NCBI GenBank assembly: GCA_943789165.1 | Contig: CALSTB010000005.1 | Span: forward strand, 403,001-467,000 | Reading direction: 5' to 3' | Origin: an uncultured Bacteroidia bacterium | GTDB lineage: Bacteria > Bacteroidota > Bacteroidia > NS11-12g > UBA9320 | DNA length: 64,000 nt | Part shown: piece after piece, positions 16,813-26,958 of the stretch | How the letters are laid out: the number at the start of each line of letters is the position of its first letter | Position numbering within the stretch: the first letter of the stretch is position 1 | Translations under genes and position numbers: made by a program | The notes under the pieces: generated by a model | Database searches by the model: none | Told to the model about the DNA's origin: nothing | Seen by the model: only the letters and a program-made list of their open reading frames with translations

Positions 16813-19800
16813 ATGAAATCATTTTACCTAGCTCGGCTAACAGCTGTACTTTTTTCCATTATTTGTTTTTCTTTTTCAAACACCGTAGCACAGTCATCAG
16901 GTGTGGTCAGCACGCTCGCTGGTAGTGGTGCATCTGGCTATACAGATGGTACAGGGACATCGGCTCAGTTTTCCTATCCTATAGGAGTAGCGGTCGATGG
17001 CGCTGGAAATGTGTATGTAGCGGATCAGAATAACCACCGCATTCGAAAAATAACTACATCAGGTGTGGTCAGCACGCTCGCTGGTAGTGGTACATCTGGC
17101 TATGCAGATGGTACAGGGACATCGGCTCAGTTTGCCTATCCTTACTGGAGTAGCGGTCGATGGCGCTGGAAATGTGTATGTAGCGGATTACAATAACCAC
17201 CGCATTCGAAAAATAACTGCATCAGGTGTGGTCAGCACGCTCGCTGGTAGTACTCAGGGCTATACAGATGGTACAGGGACATCGGCTCAGTTTGACTCTC
17301 CTACAGGAGTAGCGGTCGATGGCGCTGGAAATGTGTATGTAGCGGATCAGGTATAACCACCGCATTCGAAAAATAACTGCATCAGGTGTGGTCGGCACCC
17401 TCGCTGGTAGTGCATCTGGGCTATACAGATGGTACAGGGACATCGGCTAAGTTTTACTATCCTTATGGAGTAGCGGTCGATGGCGCTGGAAATGTGTATG
17501 TAGCGGATCAGGTCATAACCACCGCATTCGAAAAATAACTGCATCAGGTGTGGTCAGCACGCTCGCTGGTAGTTCTCAGGGCTATACAGATGGTACAGGG
17601 ACATCGGCTCAGTTTTCCTCTCCTAGCAGGAGTAGCGGTCGATGGCGCTGGAAATGTGTATGTAGCGGATTACGTTAACCACCGCATTCGAAAAATAACT
17701 ACATCAGGTGTGGTCAGCACGCTCGCTGGTAGTGGTACATCTGGCTATGCAGATGGTACAGGGACATCGGCTCACTTTAACTATCCTTTCGGAGTAGCGG
17801 TCGATGGCGCTGGAAATGTGTATGTAGCGGATGACGTTAACCACCGCATTCGAAAAATAGGTCAGGCAACTTGCACAACACCCACAACACCATCACTAAG
17901 TGCATCACCTGATTCAATATGTAATGGGAATTCCAGTACCTTGACCGTATCTGGATCAAAGAATGCTGCTTCAACTTGGAAGGTATATTCAGGTGGATGT
18001 GGAACTGGATTAGTTGATTCAATTACTGGAACTGGGACTACATTATCCGTGTCACCAACCTCTACAACGAACTATTATGTCAGAGAAGAAGGTTGTGTAA
18101 CAGCTGGAAGTTGCGGAACGACTGTTGTTACAGTGACAGCAGCTTCTTATAACACTATTACGGTAACGGTATGCGATACGTACACCTCTCCAAGTGGCAG
18201 GCATACCTGGTTTGGAACAGGAATATATAAAGACACGATTCCAAACGCAGCAGGTTGCGATAGTATTCTAACAATAAACTTAACGGTAATTGCAACACCA
18301 ATAGTTACTGTCAGCACGCTCGCTGGTAGTACATCAGGGCTATACAGATGGTACAGGGACATCGGCTCAGTTTGACTTATCCTGCTGGAGTAGCGGTCGA
18401 TGGCGCTGGAAATGTGTATGTAGCGGATCGAGTATAACCACCGCATTCGAAAAATAACTGCATCAGGTGTGGTCAGCACGCTCGCTGGTAGTGGTACATC
18501 TGGGCTATGCAGATGGTACAGGGACATCGGCTCAGTTTTCCTATCCTAGCAGGAGTAGCGGTCGATGGCGCTGGAAATGTGTTTGTAGCGGATCAGTCAA
18601 TAACCACCGCATTCGAAAAATAACTGCATCAGGTGTGGTCAGCACGCTCGCTGGTAGTGCATCTGGGCTATACAGATGGTACAGGGACATCGGCTAAGTT
18701 TGCCTCATCCTACAGGAGTAGCGGTCGATGGCGCTGGAAATGTGTATGTAGCGGATCGGTATAACCACCGCATTCGAAAAATAACTGCATCAGGTGTGGT
18801 CAGCACCCTCGCTGGTAGTGCATCTGGCTATACAGATGGTACAGGGACATCGGCTAAGTTTAAAAATCCTACAGGAGTAGCGGTCGATGGCGCTGGAAAT
18901 GTGTATGTAGCGGATTACAATAACCACGGCATTCGAAAAATAACTACATCAGGTGTGGTCAGCACGCTCGCTGGTATTACATATGGCTATACAGATGGTA
19001 CAGGGACATCGGCTAAGTTTAAAAATCCTTATGGAGTAGCGGTCGATGGCGCTGGAAATGTGTATGTAGCGGATCGGGATAACCACCGCATTCGAAAAAT
19101 AACTACATCAGGTGTGGTCAGCACGCTCGCTGGTAGTTCTCAGGGCTATACAGATGGTACAGGGACATCGGCTCAGTTTGCCTATCCTTTCGGAGTAGCG
19201 GTCGATGGTACTGGAAATGTGTATGTAGCGGATGAGTCAAACCACCGCATTCGAAAAATAACGTTAAGTGCTGGTAGTGCTGAAACGACTGAAACGATAA
19301 CAGCAAATGTATGCGATACGTACACCTCTCCAAGTGGCAGGCATACCTGGTTTGAACAGGAATATATAAAGACACGATTCCAAACGCAGCAGGTTGCGAT
19401 AGTATTCTAACAATAAACTTAACGGTAATTGCAACACCAATAGTTACTGTCAGCACGCTCGCTGGTAGTACTCAGGGCTATACAGATGGTACAGGGACAT
19501 CGGCTCAGTTTAACTATCCTACTGGAGTAGCGGTCGATGGCGCTGGAAATGTGTATGTAGCGGATCAGGTTAACCACCGCATTCGAAAAATAACTGCATC
19601 AGGTGTGGTCAGCACGCTCGCTGGTAGTTCTCAGGGCTATACAGATGGTACAGGGACATCGGCTAAGTTTAACTATCCTAGCGGAGTAGCGGTCGATGGC
19701 GCTGGAAATGTGTATGTAGCGGATGGGTCAAACCACCGCATTCGAAAAATAACTGCATCAGGTGTGGTCAGCACCCTCGCTGGTAGTACATCAGGGCTAT

Positions 19801-22800
19801 GCAGATGGTACAGGGACATCGGCTAAGTTTAACGGTCCTACGGAGTAGCGGTCGATGGCGCTGGAAATGTGTATGTAGCGGATTACTTTAACCACCGCAT
19901 TCGAAAAATAACTACATCAGGTGTGGTCAGCACGCTCGCTGGTAGTTCATATGGCTATACAGATGGTACAGGGACATCGGCTCAGTTTGACTATCCTTAT
20001 GGAGTAGCGGTCGATGGCGCTGGAAATGTGTATGTAGCGGATAGGTCATAACCACCGCATTCGAAAAATAACTGCATCAGGTGTGGTCAGCACGCTCGCT
20101 GGTAGTTCTCAGGGCTATACAGATGGTACAGGGACATCGGCTAAGTTTTACTATCCTAGCGGAGTAGCGGTCGATGGCGCTGGAAATGTGTATGTAGCGG
20201 ATCGAGTCAAACCACCGCATTCGAAAAATAACTGCATCAGGTGTGGTCAGCACGCTCGCTGGTAGTACATATGGCTATACAGATGGTACAGGGACATCGG
20301 CTAAGTTTAAATATCCTAGCGGAGTAGCGGTCGATGGCGCTGGAAATGTGTATGTAGCGGATTCGTAACCACCGCATTCGAAAAATAACGTTAAGTGCTG
20401 GTAGTGCTGAAACAACTGAAACGATAACAGCAAATGTATGCGATAGCTATACCTCTCCAAGTGGAAAAACTTGGACAACAAGCAACACGTATTCAGATAC
20501 GATTCCAAACACTGCGGGTTGTGATAGTGTTATCACGGTGAACCTTACGGTGAGATATAAAAGTTCCTTCTCGTTCGCAGAAACGGTATATGAAACCTTT
20601 ACATCGCCAAGCGGAAAAACATGGACAAATTCAGGCACATATTTAGACACAATACCTAATGACGTTAATTGTGACAGCATCATAACGGTCGATTTGACTG
20701 TAATCAACAAGTTATTTGTCGATACAGATGGTTCATCAGGAACAGGAAAATCATGGGGGACTTCAATGAAAACCCTAGATGACGCCATCAAAGTAGCTAA
20801 TGCAACGGGCAATCATGCTGAAATATGGGTGCGTAAAGGAATGTATTATCCTGGCGGACAATCGAGCAGCAATCGAGATTCAGCGTTCCTAATTACCAAT
20901 CCAAATGTTGAATTATTAGGAGGTTTTTCTGGAACAGAGACAGAGCCTGGTCAACGAAATCAAACGGCCAATCCAACCATATTGTGTGGAGATATCGGTA
21001 CAACAAACGATTCCTCGGATAATGCATATCACGTATTGATTATTGCACCAAACGGATCAGACATCGGACCTAATTTTAAACTAGATGGGTTAACCTTTAA
21101 AAACGGTAACGCTGACGGTAGCACTAAATATACGTATGGCAGTAGAGACGTTTACCAAACCGATGGGGGAGCAATAACGATTATGGGCAGTGGAACCACT
21201 GGTCAAGAGATTAGTCCAACGATTACCAATTGTCATTTTGAAGGAAATTATGGCGATTATGGCTCGATTTACATACGCGTGCCTAATGGTAAGTCTTTTG
21301 CAACCATTAGCCATTGTACGTTTAAAAACAACCATTCAATTTATGGCGCTATCTTTAACGATGGTCAAGCAGGTGAAGTATCTCCAAACATTGTAAACTG
21401 TGCCTTTGATGGCAACACAAGTGCCACTTCGGGTGCAGCGATATACAACTATGGTTATGGAGGCAAATGCTCTCCTACAATCACAAGTTGTGTGTTTAAC
21501 AGCAACAGTGCTAGTTCAATGGGAGGAGCAATCTATAACACGGGTTATGGTGGAACATCCAATCCAGTGATCACAAACGCTACCTTCCACGCAAACGCAG
21601 CTGGTTCTCATGCAGGAGCGATGTATAGCTTTGGTAACAGCGGAACATGCCAACCTAAGGTGACCAACTCTATCTTTTACAAAAACACAAAAGGTGGAGA
21701 TGTGGACCATAAGTTTAGTGAGTTCTATAACTATGCAGCGTATCCATACATAAAAAATAGTTCGATGCAACGTGCAAGCTCAACATACACAGCAAGCACA
21801 TTCAACAGCTTAAATAGTGGAACAAACAACATCTTCCAGACCAATCCAAACTTTGAGGCGATTGCCGATGGCAATGGTGCGGATGATGTTTGGAGAACAG
21901 GAGATGATGGATTGAGATTATCTTCCTCAAGTACCAACTTGTTAAACGGTGGAACCAATACAGGTGCCCCAACTGCGGATATCTTAGGAAATCAGCGTAT
22001 GGGAACAACCGACATGGGTGCTTACGAGTATGTCAACTGTGGCTTAAATGTTAAACTAGCTACTTCGGTTACCACTCATACAGCAACGCAAAGTGTTGTG
22101 GATGGTAATTTTGTATGCTACTGTAACAGCGACAATGAATTACTCTTGGCTCTTGACACCAATGGAACTGGGGCGGTGATTACACCTAGTCAGGTAAAAC
22201 TATACATTGGCAATCCATCAACCTTGAGTTACAACTCTGCTGGCGGTATGATAACCAACACGGCTGGTGGTGTGATACTAGAAAGACGATGGGATGTGGA
22301 TCCAACGACTCAACCAACTTCACCAGTAACGGTTCGTTACTTCTACACCAACGACAACTACGGTGACATTGTAACGGCTATGGCTGGATTAACATCGCCT
22401 ACCAACGACGATCACTTCGCCAAGTCAACTACAGTTTTACAAGGTAACAGGCGGCTCATCGGCAACCTTCCCGAACCCACATGATACGGGTGTAACGGGT
22501 ATTGTACTTACAAACAGTACAACGGCCAGCACAACCACATGGGTCAATGGCGTGCATGGTGTGCAAGATCACACAGCAGAATACCTAGTAAGCACGTTCT
22601 CCGGTGGTGGAGGCGGAGGCGGGGGTGGATCTAGCCCACTACCAGTGGAACTGATCCAGTTCGAAGCAAGCCCAGCAGCTAGTCATACAGCAGACCTTAC
22701 ATGGAAGACCGCATCAGAGCTAAACAACTCACATTTTGTAGTTGAACGTAGCTATGATGGTAGAGACTTCCAGGCAGCAGCAATTGTTCAAGGAAACGGG

Positions 22801-23181
22801 ACCACACAAAACGTGATTACCTACAACCACAACGACAATACGATTGATCTAGCACAAAACACTGTGTTCTATCGATTACGTCAGGTGGACTTTGATGGCA
22901 CCACGGCTTACTCACCAGTAAGACGAGTAGACTTTGAAGGCAGCATCATACCAAACAGCGTAACGCTTTATCCAAACCCAACAAAAGGAACGGTTACGGT
23001 TAGCTTTACAGACGATGAGGCTGAAAGTCATGCGATTAAAGTAATTGACAACCTCGGAAGAGAGCTGTACAAGCAAACCTTCGACGGACAAGCCATAGAG
23101 CTTGATTTGTCGAGCCAAGCAACGGGCATCTACTTTATCATTTTAGATTCAGGAGAATCCTTTAAAGTGATTAAACAGTAG
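16813..23181 (+). pseudogene. NHL-repeat / beta-helix T9SS-secreted giant protein, right copy, frameshifted
   Basis: The start at 16813 opens a signal peptide ([20 protein letters not shown]). If all shifts are repaired the product is about 2,100 residues. It has 18 NHL units of about 54 codons in three blocks of six: 16900-17860, 18305-19260 and 19450-20390. Between them lie an Ig-like spacer (ASPDSICNGNSSTLTVSG) and CDTYTSPSG modules. Then come two further CDSYTSPSG/ETFTSPSG modules, a choice-of-anchor Q beta-helix (20700-22070), a G-rich linker and a type A sorting domain (LYPNPTKGTVTV). Six NHL units is the size of one propeller. Frameshifts lie mostly at variable codons in the repeats, plus one at about 22405. 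It may be intact in the organism. Confidence 0.8.
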
Positions 23182-23221
23182 TGAGAAAGTATCGTATTAC
23201 TACACAAATACAATAAGAGAA

Positions 23222-23249
23222 GGCCATTCGTTTTACGGATGGCTTTTTT
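23222..23249 (+). terminator. Rho-independent terminator of the right giant gene
   Basis: GGCCATTCG and CGGATGGC form a stem around TTTTA, followed by TTTTTT. It lies about 40 bases after the stop codon. Confidence 0.75.
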
Positions 23250-23405
23250 GTTGTTCAATTGATTTGAAAATATAAAAAGTGAAGTAAACAAGATATCGGG
23301 TTGGTGAAAGTATTTACGGATATAAGTTGGTTTAAGACCAGTAGCTAGTTACGAATACTAGTTTTATATATTACTAACGCGTAATATTATTTGTATATTC
23401 GCTTT

Positions 23406-24362
23406 ATGGAGTTCAAGCCCCTTGAATCATATCTATCTGATCCTAGTCCTTACACAAGCCGTAGACTCGTGGAACAGTTGGGTGAGGAAAAGTTTACCAT
23501 TAATGACATAGGCGTTAGTTCACGGGTGTTTACCCATTGGCGATCAAATGGGTTAATCCCTGAAATAGAGGATGGCTCATGGGTAAAACTGAACGTGTTT
23601 CAATTTATCTGGGTACAGATAATTAAAGACTTGCGTGCGTTTAACTTTTCTTTAAAGCAGATTGTCAAAGTACGCGCTTCGCTATTTGAGTCCTTCGAAG
23701 GGTTTGCTACGGCGGATTTGTTTGATAAAAAAGGAAAGATAACCAAGGTATTGCGAGCACAGCTTAAAAAGATGTTCGACAATCACCAAGAGATAATTGA
23801 AGGCCTAGAAAGTGGTTTCGAGTCGGATTCAAATTCAATAAAAGATTTCCTTGAGGCTTTTCAAATCCCATTGCTCCTATCACTTAGCTTGAACGTATTG
23901 TTCCGTGCAATGGATCACACGCTACTGATTAGGCCAGATGGTCGAGTTGATTATACTTCAGAAACGCAAGACGAGACATTGGTCAATTACTTGTCCGAGC
24001 ACGATGCGGAGTCCATCTTGGTGCTTCCACTCAAAAAGTACATTCTGGTGCTGGTATCGACAAAAAAACTAGAAGATAAAGTTGGTAATATGGCCCTGGT
24101 TACCCAAGTTGAAATGGAAGTTTTACAAGCCATGCGGCAGGGAACGCTATCCGAACTTAGAATAATTTTTGACCCCAAAGACCAACACGCAGATTTGGTG
24201 TATACCTATAAAGGGGTTGTACCCGAAAATGAAATGAGTAAAGTTTTAGATCGTTTTCGGCATAAAAAACACGTTCAATTGTCTATGAAAACCAATGACG
24301 GTAAAACGGTATCTTTCGAATACCAAGACCGAAAACGGGTCCATAAATTAAATGGAAATTAA
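23406..24362 (+). CDS. MerR-like HTH regulator
   Basis: The ATG at 23406 is preferred over a start 15 bases upstream. The 318-residue protein has an N-terminal winged-helix domain of MerR type (about residues 15-95: FTINDIGVSSRVFTHWRSNGLI, seen as the landmarks FTINDIGVS and THWRSNGLIP, then FSLKQIVKVRASL). A long C-terminal domain with no known ligand-binding family follows. The first 31 bases are duplicated at the outer end of the left arm. It may control a nearby mobile or surface gene, but no target is visible. Confidence 0.7.
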   Translation: MEFKPLESYLSDPSPYTSRRLVEQLGEEKFTINDIGVSSRVFTHWRSNGLIPEIEDGSWVKLNVFQFIWVQIIKDLRAFNFSLKQIVKVRASLFESFEGFATADLFDKKGKITKVLRAQLKKMFDNHQEIIEGLESGFESDSNSIKDFLEAFQIPLLLSLSLNVLFRAMDHTLLIRPDGRVDYTSETQDETLVNYLSEHDAESILVLPLKKYILVLVSTKKLEDKVGNMALVTQVEMEVLQAMRQGTLSELRIIFDPKDQHADLVYTYKGVVPENEMSKVLDRFRHKKHVQLSMKTNDGKTVSFEYQDRKRVHKLNGN

Positions 24363-24450
24363 TTGATAATTAATTCAGATTAATTGATAATAAACTCGGA
24401 TTAATTGATAATTAATTCAGATTAATTGATAATAAACTCGGATTAATTGA
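24358..24450. repeat. 21-bp tandem repeats
   Basis: Two 42-bp units in tandem plus a partial third. Each is two related 21-mers, ATTAATTGATAATTAATTCAG and ATTAATTGATAATAAACTCGG (each given as 20 bases plus the last). They begin inside the stop codon of the regulator. ATTAATTGAT is a palindromic A/T core, so a protein-binding array is possible. Confidence 0.75.
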
Positions 24451-24582
24451 TTTTTAAATGGAAATTAATGGACAAAAAGAGGTGTAGATGCAGTAATGAC
24501 AAGGCATTGAAGAACTCAAGCCAATTAAATACGGGTTCATTAGAAACGGAAACACCGCTAATGGGCATACTCCAATTGAGTT

Positions 24583-24726
24583 ATGTCAGAAAAGTCAAAA
24601 CAAGGACTTACAATACAAGAATTAAAAACCTATAGCGGATTTGAAAAACTAAGTGAGAAGGAATTAGAACAAGCGCTTCGATTTATTGAGTTGATGAGTG
24701 AGGTGCTTATTGAAACATTGAAATAA
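24583..24726 (+). CDS. Small protein upstream of the serine recombinase
   Basis: The 47-residue protein MSEKSKQGLTIQELK ... EVLIETLK is predicted to be helical and acidic at its end (LSEKELEQALRFIELMSEV). It stops seven bases before the recombinase start, so the two are probably cotranscribed. Small genes in this position are common next to Bacteroidota serine recombinases. A directionality or regulatory role is a guess. Confidence 0.55.
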   Translation: MSEKSKQGLTIQELKTYSGFEKLSEKELEQALRFIELMSEVLIETLK

Positions 24727-24733
24727 AAGAATA

Positions 24734-26332
24734 ATGCAGCATGTAGATCAACAATTGGCAGTCTTTGCCAAAGGGCAAAAGAACAACAAAGGGAAGGCCA
24801 TTACAGCGGTCATGTATACCCGTGTATCGACCAAGGAACAGGCCGATAACAATCAGAGTCTCTTTACGCAAGCAAAGCACATCAAGCAATTTGCAATGAA
24901 CAATGATTTGCAGATAATAGGGGAATTTGGTGGGACTTATGAAAGCGCCAAGAGTGATGAACGGGTTCAGTTCAAACAAATGATTGCCTTTGTCAAAAGA
25001 CATAAGGTAGATGCCATTGTGGTATACTCGATGGATCGCTTTTCAAGAAGTGGTCCCAATGCTATTTACATTTCAGAACAACTCAGAAAGATAGGTACTG
25101 AGATTATATCTGTAACCCAACCTGTAGACGCCTCTACAGCTGCTGGGGAATTGCAACAGGGGATTTACTTTATGTTCTCACAATATGAGAATCAGCAAAG
25201 GCGCTTAAAGTCCATGGCGGGCACCCGTGAAAAGCTATTACAAGGACATTGGGTTACCAAACCACCCTTAGGGTACAAGAAGATCACAGAAGGTGGACAA
25301 AAGAAAATAGTCATCACAAAAGAAGGTAGATTGCTGGCAGCAGCATTTAGAAGAAAGATTAAGTACAACTACGAATTTACTGAAATTAGTAAGTGGCTGT
25401 CAACAAGAGGTCTAAAGGTGAGTCATAAAAGATTATCTGAGTTATGTAGAAACGTATTTTATTGCGGTTTCATGGCCCATCAGGCATTAAATGGAGAGAT
25501 TGTAAAGGGCAATCATGAAGGACTCATCACACGTAATGAGTTCTTGAAGCTGAATGGCATGCTTCAAATCAGACCTGCCAAAAAGCCAAAATCAAAAATG
25601 TTGGATCATCTACCCTTAAAGAGGCACATGCATTGCTCAAAGTGCAGCAAACCAATGACGGGTTACTTTGTGCGACCAAAGAAGTTATATTACTACAAGT
25701 GCAATACGAAAGGTTGTAAAGTCAATAGAAGTGCTAAGGTGTTAAACCGAAACTGGGAACAGACGCTTTCCAATCTTCAGATAGATGCAAAATACGTTAC
25801 ACCCATCCAAGAACAGCTCAAAAGAAAGCTCGAAAGCTTAAAAGAAGACTCTGGTGATGGGCTAAAACAGTATCGCAGTAACAAAACAAAGGTTGAGAGG
25901 AAGATAGAGATGTTGGAAGAACGATTTGTAATAGGAGAAATTACCAAAGACTTATTTGATAAGTACGCTGCTAAATATAGAGAAGAATTGGTGGCAATAT
26001 TAGAAGAAATCGACAAATGTGGAATTTCATTATCGAACCCTGATCAGGTAATCAAGCAGGCCACTGATTTGATGTCTAAACTTCAGAAAACCTGGCAGTT
26101 ATCAAAATCAACAGAAAGATCAAAGTTGCTTAAAGCGGTCTACCCAAGCGGAATTTGGCTTGATCCTGAAAATAACAGTTATCGAACTTTTGGTTTGAAC
26201 CCAGCGGTGCGCTGTATCCTAGATATAACGGGGAAATCCGTAGAAAAGGAAAAGCGGAATAGTGAAGATAAACTCACATATTCCGCTTTGGTAGCGAGGA
26301 GCAGAATCGAACTGCCGACCTCAGGGTTATGA
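24734..26332 (+). CDS. Large serine recombinase
   Basis: The 532-residue protein has an N-terminal resolvase domain with the catalytic Ser32 in YTRVSTKEQ and the MDRFSR motif. A recombinase domain follows (about residues 180-280), then a zinc-ribbon with paired cysteines (HCSKCSKPMTGY, YKCNTKGC; about 300-330) and a C-terminal coiled-coil. It catalyses site-specific integration and excision. The last 15 or so residues (VARSRIELPTSGL) are encoded by the 3' part of a tRNA-Met gene read on the other strand, which marks the tRNA as its attachment site. The frame appears intact. Confidence 0.9.
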   Translation: MQHVDQQLAVFAKGQKNNKGKAITAVMYTRVSTKEQADNNQSLFTQAKHIKQFAMNNDLQIIGEFGGTYESAKSDERVQFKQMIAFVKRHKVDAIVVYSMDRFSRSGPNAIYISEQLRKIGTEIISVTQPVDASTAAGELQQGIYFMFSQYENQQRRLKSMAGTREKLLQGHWVTKPPLGYKKITEGGQKKIVITKEGRLLAAAFRRKIKYNYEFTEISKWLSTRGLKVSHKRLSELCRNVFYCGFMAHQALNGEIVKGNHEGLITRNEFLKLNGMLQIRPAKKPKSKMLDHLPLKRHMHCSKCSKPMTGYFVRPKKLYYYKCNTKGCKVNRSAKVLNRNWEQTLSNLQIDAKYVTPIQEQLKRKLESLKEDSGDGLKQYRSNKTKVERKIEMLEERFVIGEITKDLFDKYAAKYREELVAILEEIDKCGISLSNPDQVIKQATDLMSKLQKTWQLSKSTERSKLLKAVYPSGIWLDPENNSYRTFGLNPAVRCILDITGKSVEKEKRNSEDKLTYSALVARSRIELPTSGL

Positions 26333-26365
26333 ATCCTGCGCTCTAACCATCTGAGCTACCTCGCC
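26289..26365 (-). tRNA. tRNA-Met (anticodon CAT)
   Basis: The minus strand reads GGCGAGG, D-arm GCTC..GAGC, anticodon loop TTCATAA, T-arm GGCAG TTCGATT CTGCT and acceptor CCTCGCT, with encoded CCA. All arms pair, with one G-T at the acceptor end. Anticodon CAT. Its 3' 44 bases overlap the serine recombinase frame on the other strand. Confidence 0.92.
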
Positions 26366-26415
26366 AAATTTGTTGGTTTACCCAACTCTAAATCTTTCAT
26401 TCAATCCCTGGTTTT

Positions 26416-26571
26416 GAATTGAACTGCCGTCCGCCAGCCGGCGGATATGAATCCTGCGCTCTAACCATCTGAGTCCCGACAAAGTCCAAATCTTTGATTT
26501 GGTTAACTTGTCGTGGACCCTCGATAAAACATGAAATCGAAGATTTCTGTTTTCATCGGGGCTACCTCGCC
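26416..26571 (-). pseudogene. tRNA-Met copy interrupted by two palindromic insertions (copy B)
   Basis: T-arm, anticodon (ATTCAT), D-arm and 5' acceptor segments match the intact tRNA. About 11 bases of the 3' anticodon stem and variable loop are replaced by a 17-bp palindrome (TCCGCCAGCCGGCGGAT, 26430-26446). An 87-bp insertion with ends TCCCGA and TCGGG (26474-26560), folding into two hairpins, splits the D-arm from the acceptor. The 3' acceptor strand is missing. It cannot make a working tRNA. Confidence 0.75.
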
Positions 26572-26621
26572 AAATTTGTTGGTTTTACCAACTCTATATC
26601 TTTCGTTCAATCCTTGGTTTT

Positions 26622-26776
26622 GAATTGAACTGCCGTCCGCCAGCTGGCGGATATGAATCCTGCGCTCTAACCATCTGAGTCCCGACAAAGTCCAAATCTA
26701 TGATTTGGTTACTTGTCGAGAACCCTCGATAAAACACGAAATCGTAGATTTCTGTTTTCATCAAGGCTACGTCCCC
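26622..26776 (-). pseudogene. tRNA-Met copy interrupted by the same insertions (copy C)
   Basis: It has the same organisation as copy B: palindrome TCCGCCAGCTGGCGGAT at 26636-26652 and the two-hairpin insertion at 26680-26765, with a few substitutions. The acceptor 5' strand is altered to GGGGACGTAGC. The flanking spacer (TTTGTTGGTTT..CCAACTC, then CAATCC.TGGTTTT) is shared by all three units, so the tRNA unit was duplicated in tandem. Confidence 0.75.
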
Positions 26777-26786
26777 AAAAGGTGTG

Positions 26787-26794
26787 CAAAATTA
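26787..26794 (-). promoter_or_regulatory. -7 element TAATTTTG of the tRNA-Met array
   Basis: The minus strand reads TAATTTTG and is followed about ten bases later by the 5' end of copy C. Transcription would pass through copies C and B into the intact tRNA. A weak upstream TTTC stretch lies at the -33 distance. Confidence 0.45.
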
Positions 26795-26958
26795 GTATTC
26801 TTTGTAAAAGAAAAGAAACCTTTTTTGTTTAAAATATTTGAACCCTTCTTTCACTATATTTTAAGTGCATACTACCCTCTTCAAACTTATTGCAATCTCT
26901 CAATCACCAAGTAAATCTAGTGTCAACAGACCGTTAATCGAATGTTACCCTTTTTTTC

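Larger units (their letters stand above)
16424..23436 (+). repeat. Right arm of large inverted duplication
   Basis: This segment is the inverted partner of 6685-11475. It begins inside the gene at 16138-16668 and ends inside the HTH regulator (base 31 of its frame). Both boundary genes are intact here, so this looks like the original locus. The beta-helix halves are nearly identical between arms, except for a more diverged patch at about 22400-22560. Confidence 0.92.

Noticed and set aside
16900..20390. The NHL array as a CRISPR or tandem non-coding array
   Set aside because: Units are about 160 bp and coding in one frame for most of their length; there are no short spacers and no cas genes.
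16813..20390. A diversity-generating retroelement acting on the NHL variable codons
   Set aside because: No reverse transcriptase gene or template repeat is in the window, and changes are not A-biased.
6940..23181. Many open frames on the opposite strand of the two giant genes
   Set aside because: They mirror each other in both arms, lack signals and codon bias, and are shadows of the repeat-rich coding strand.
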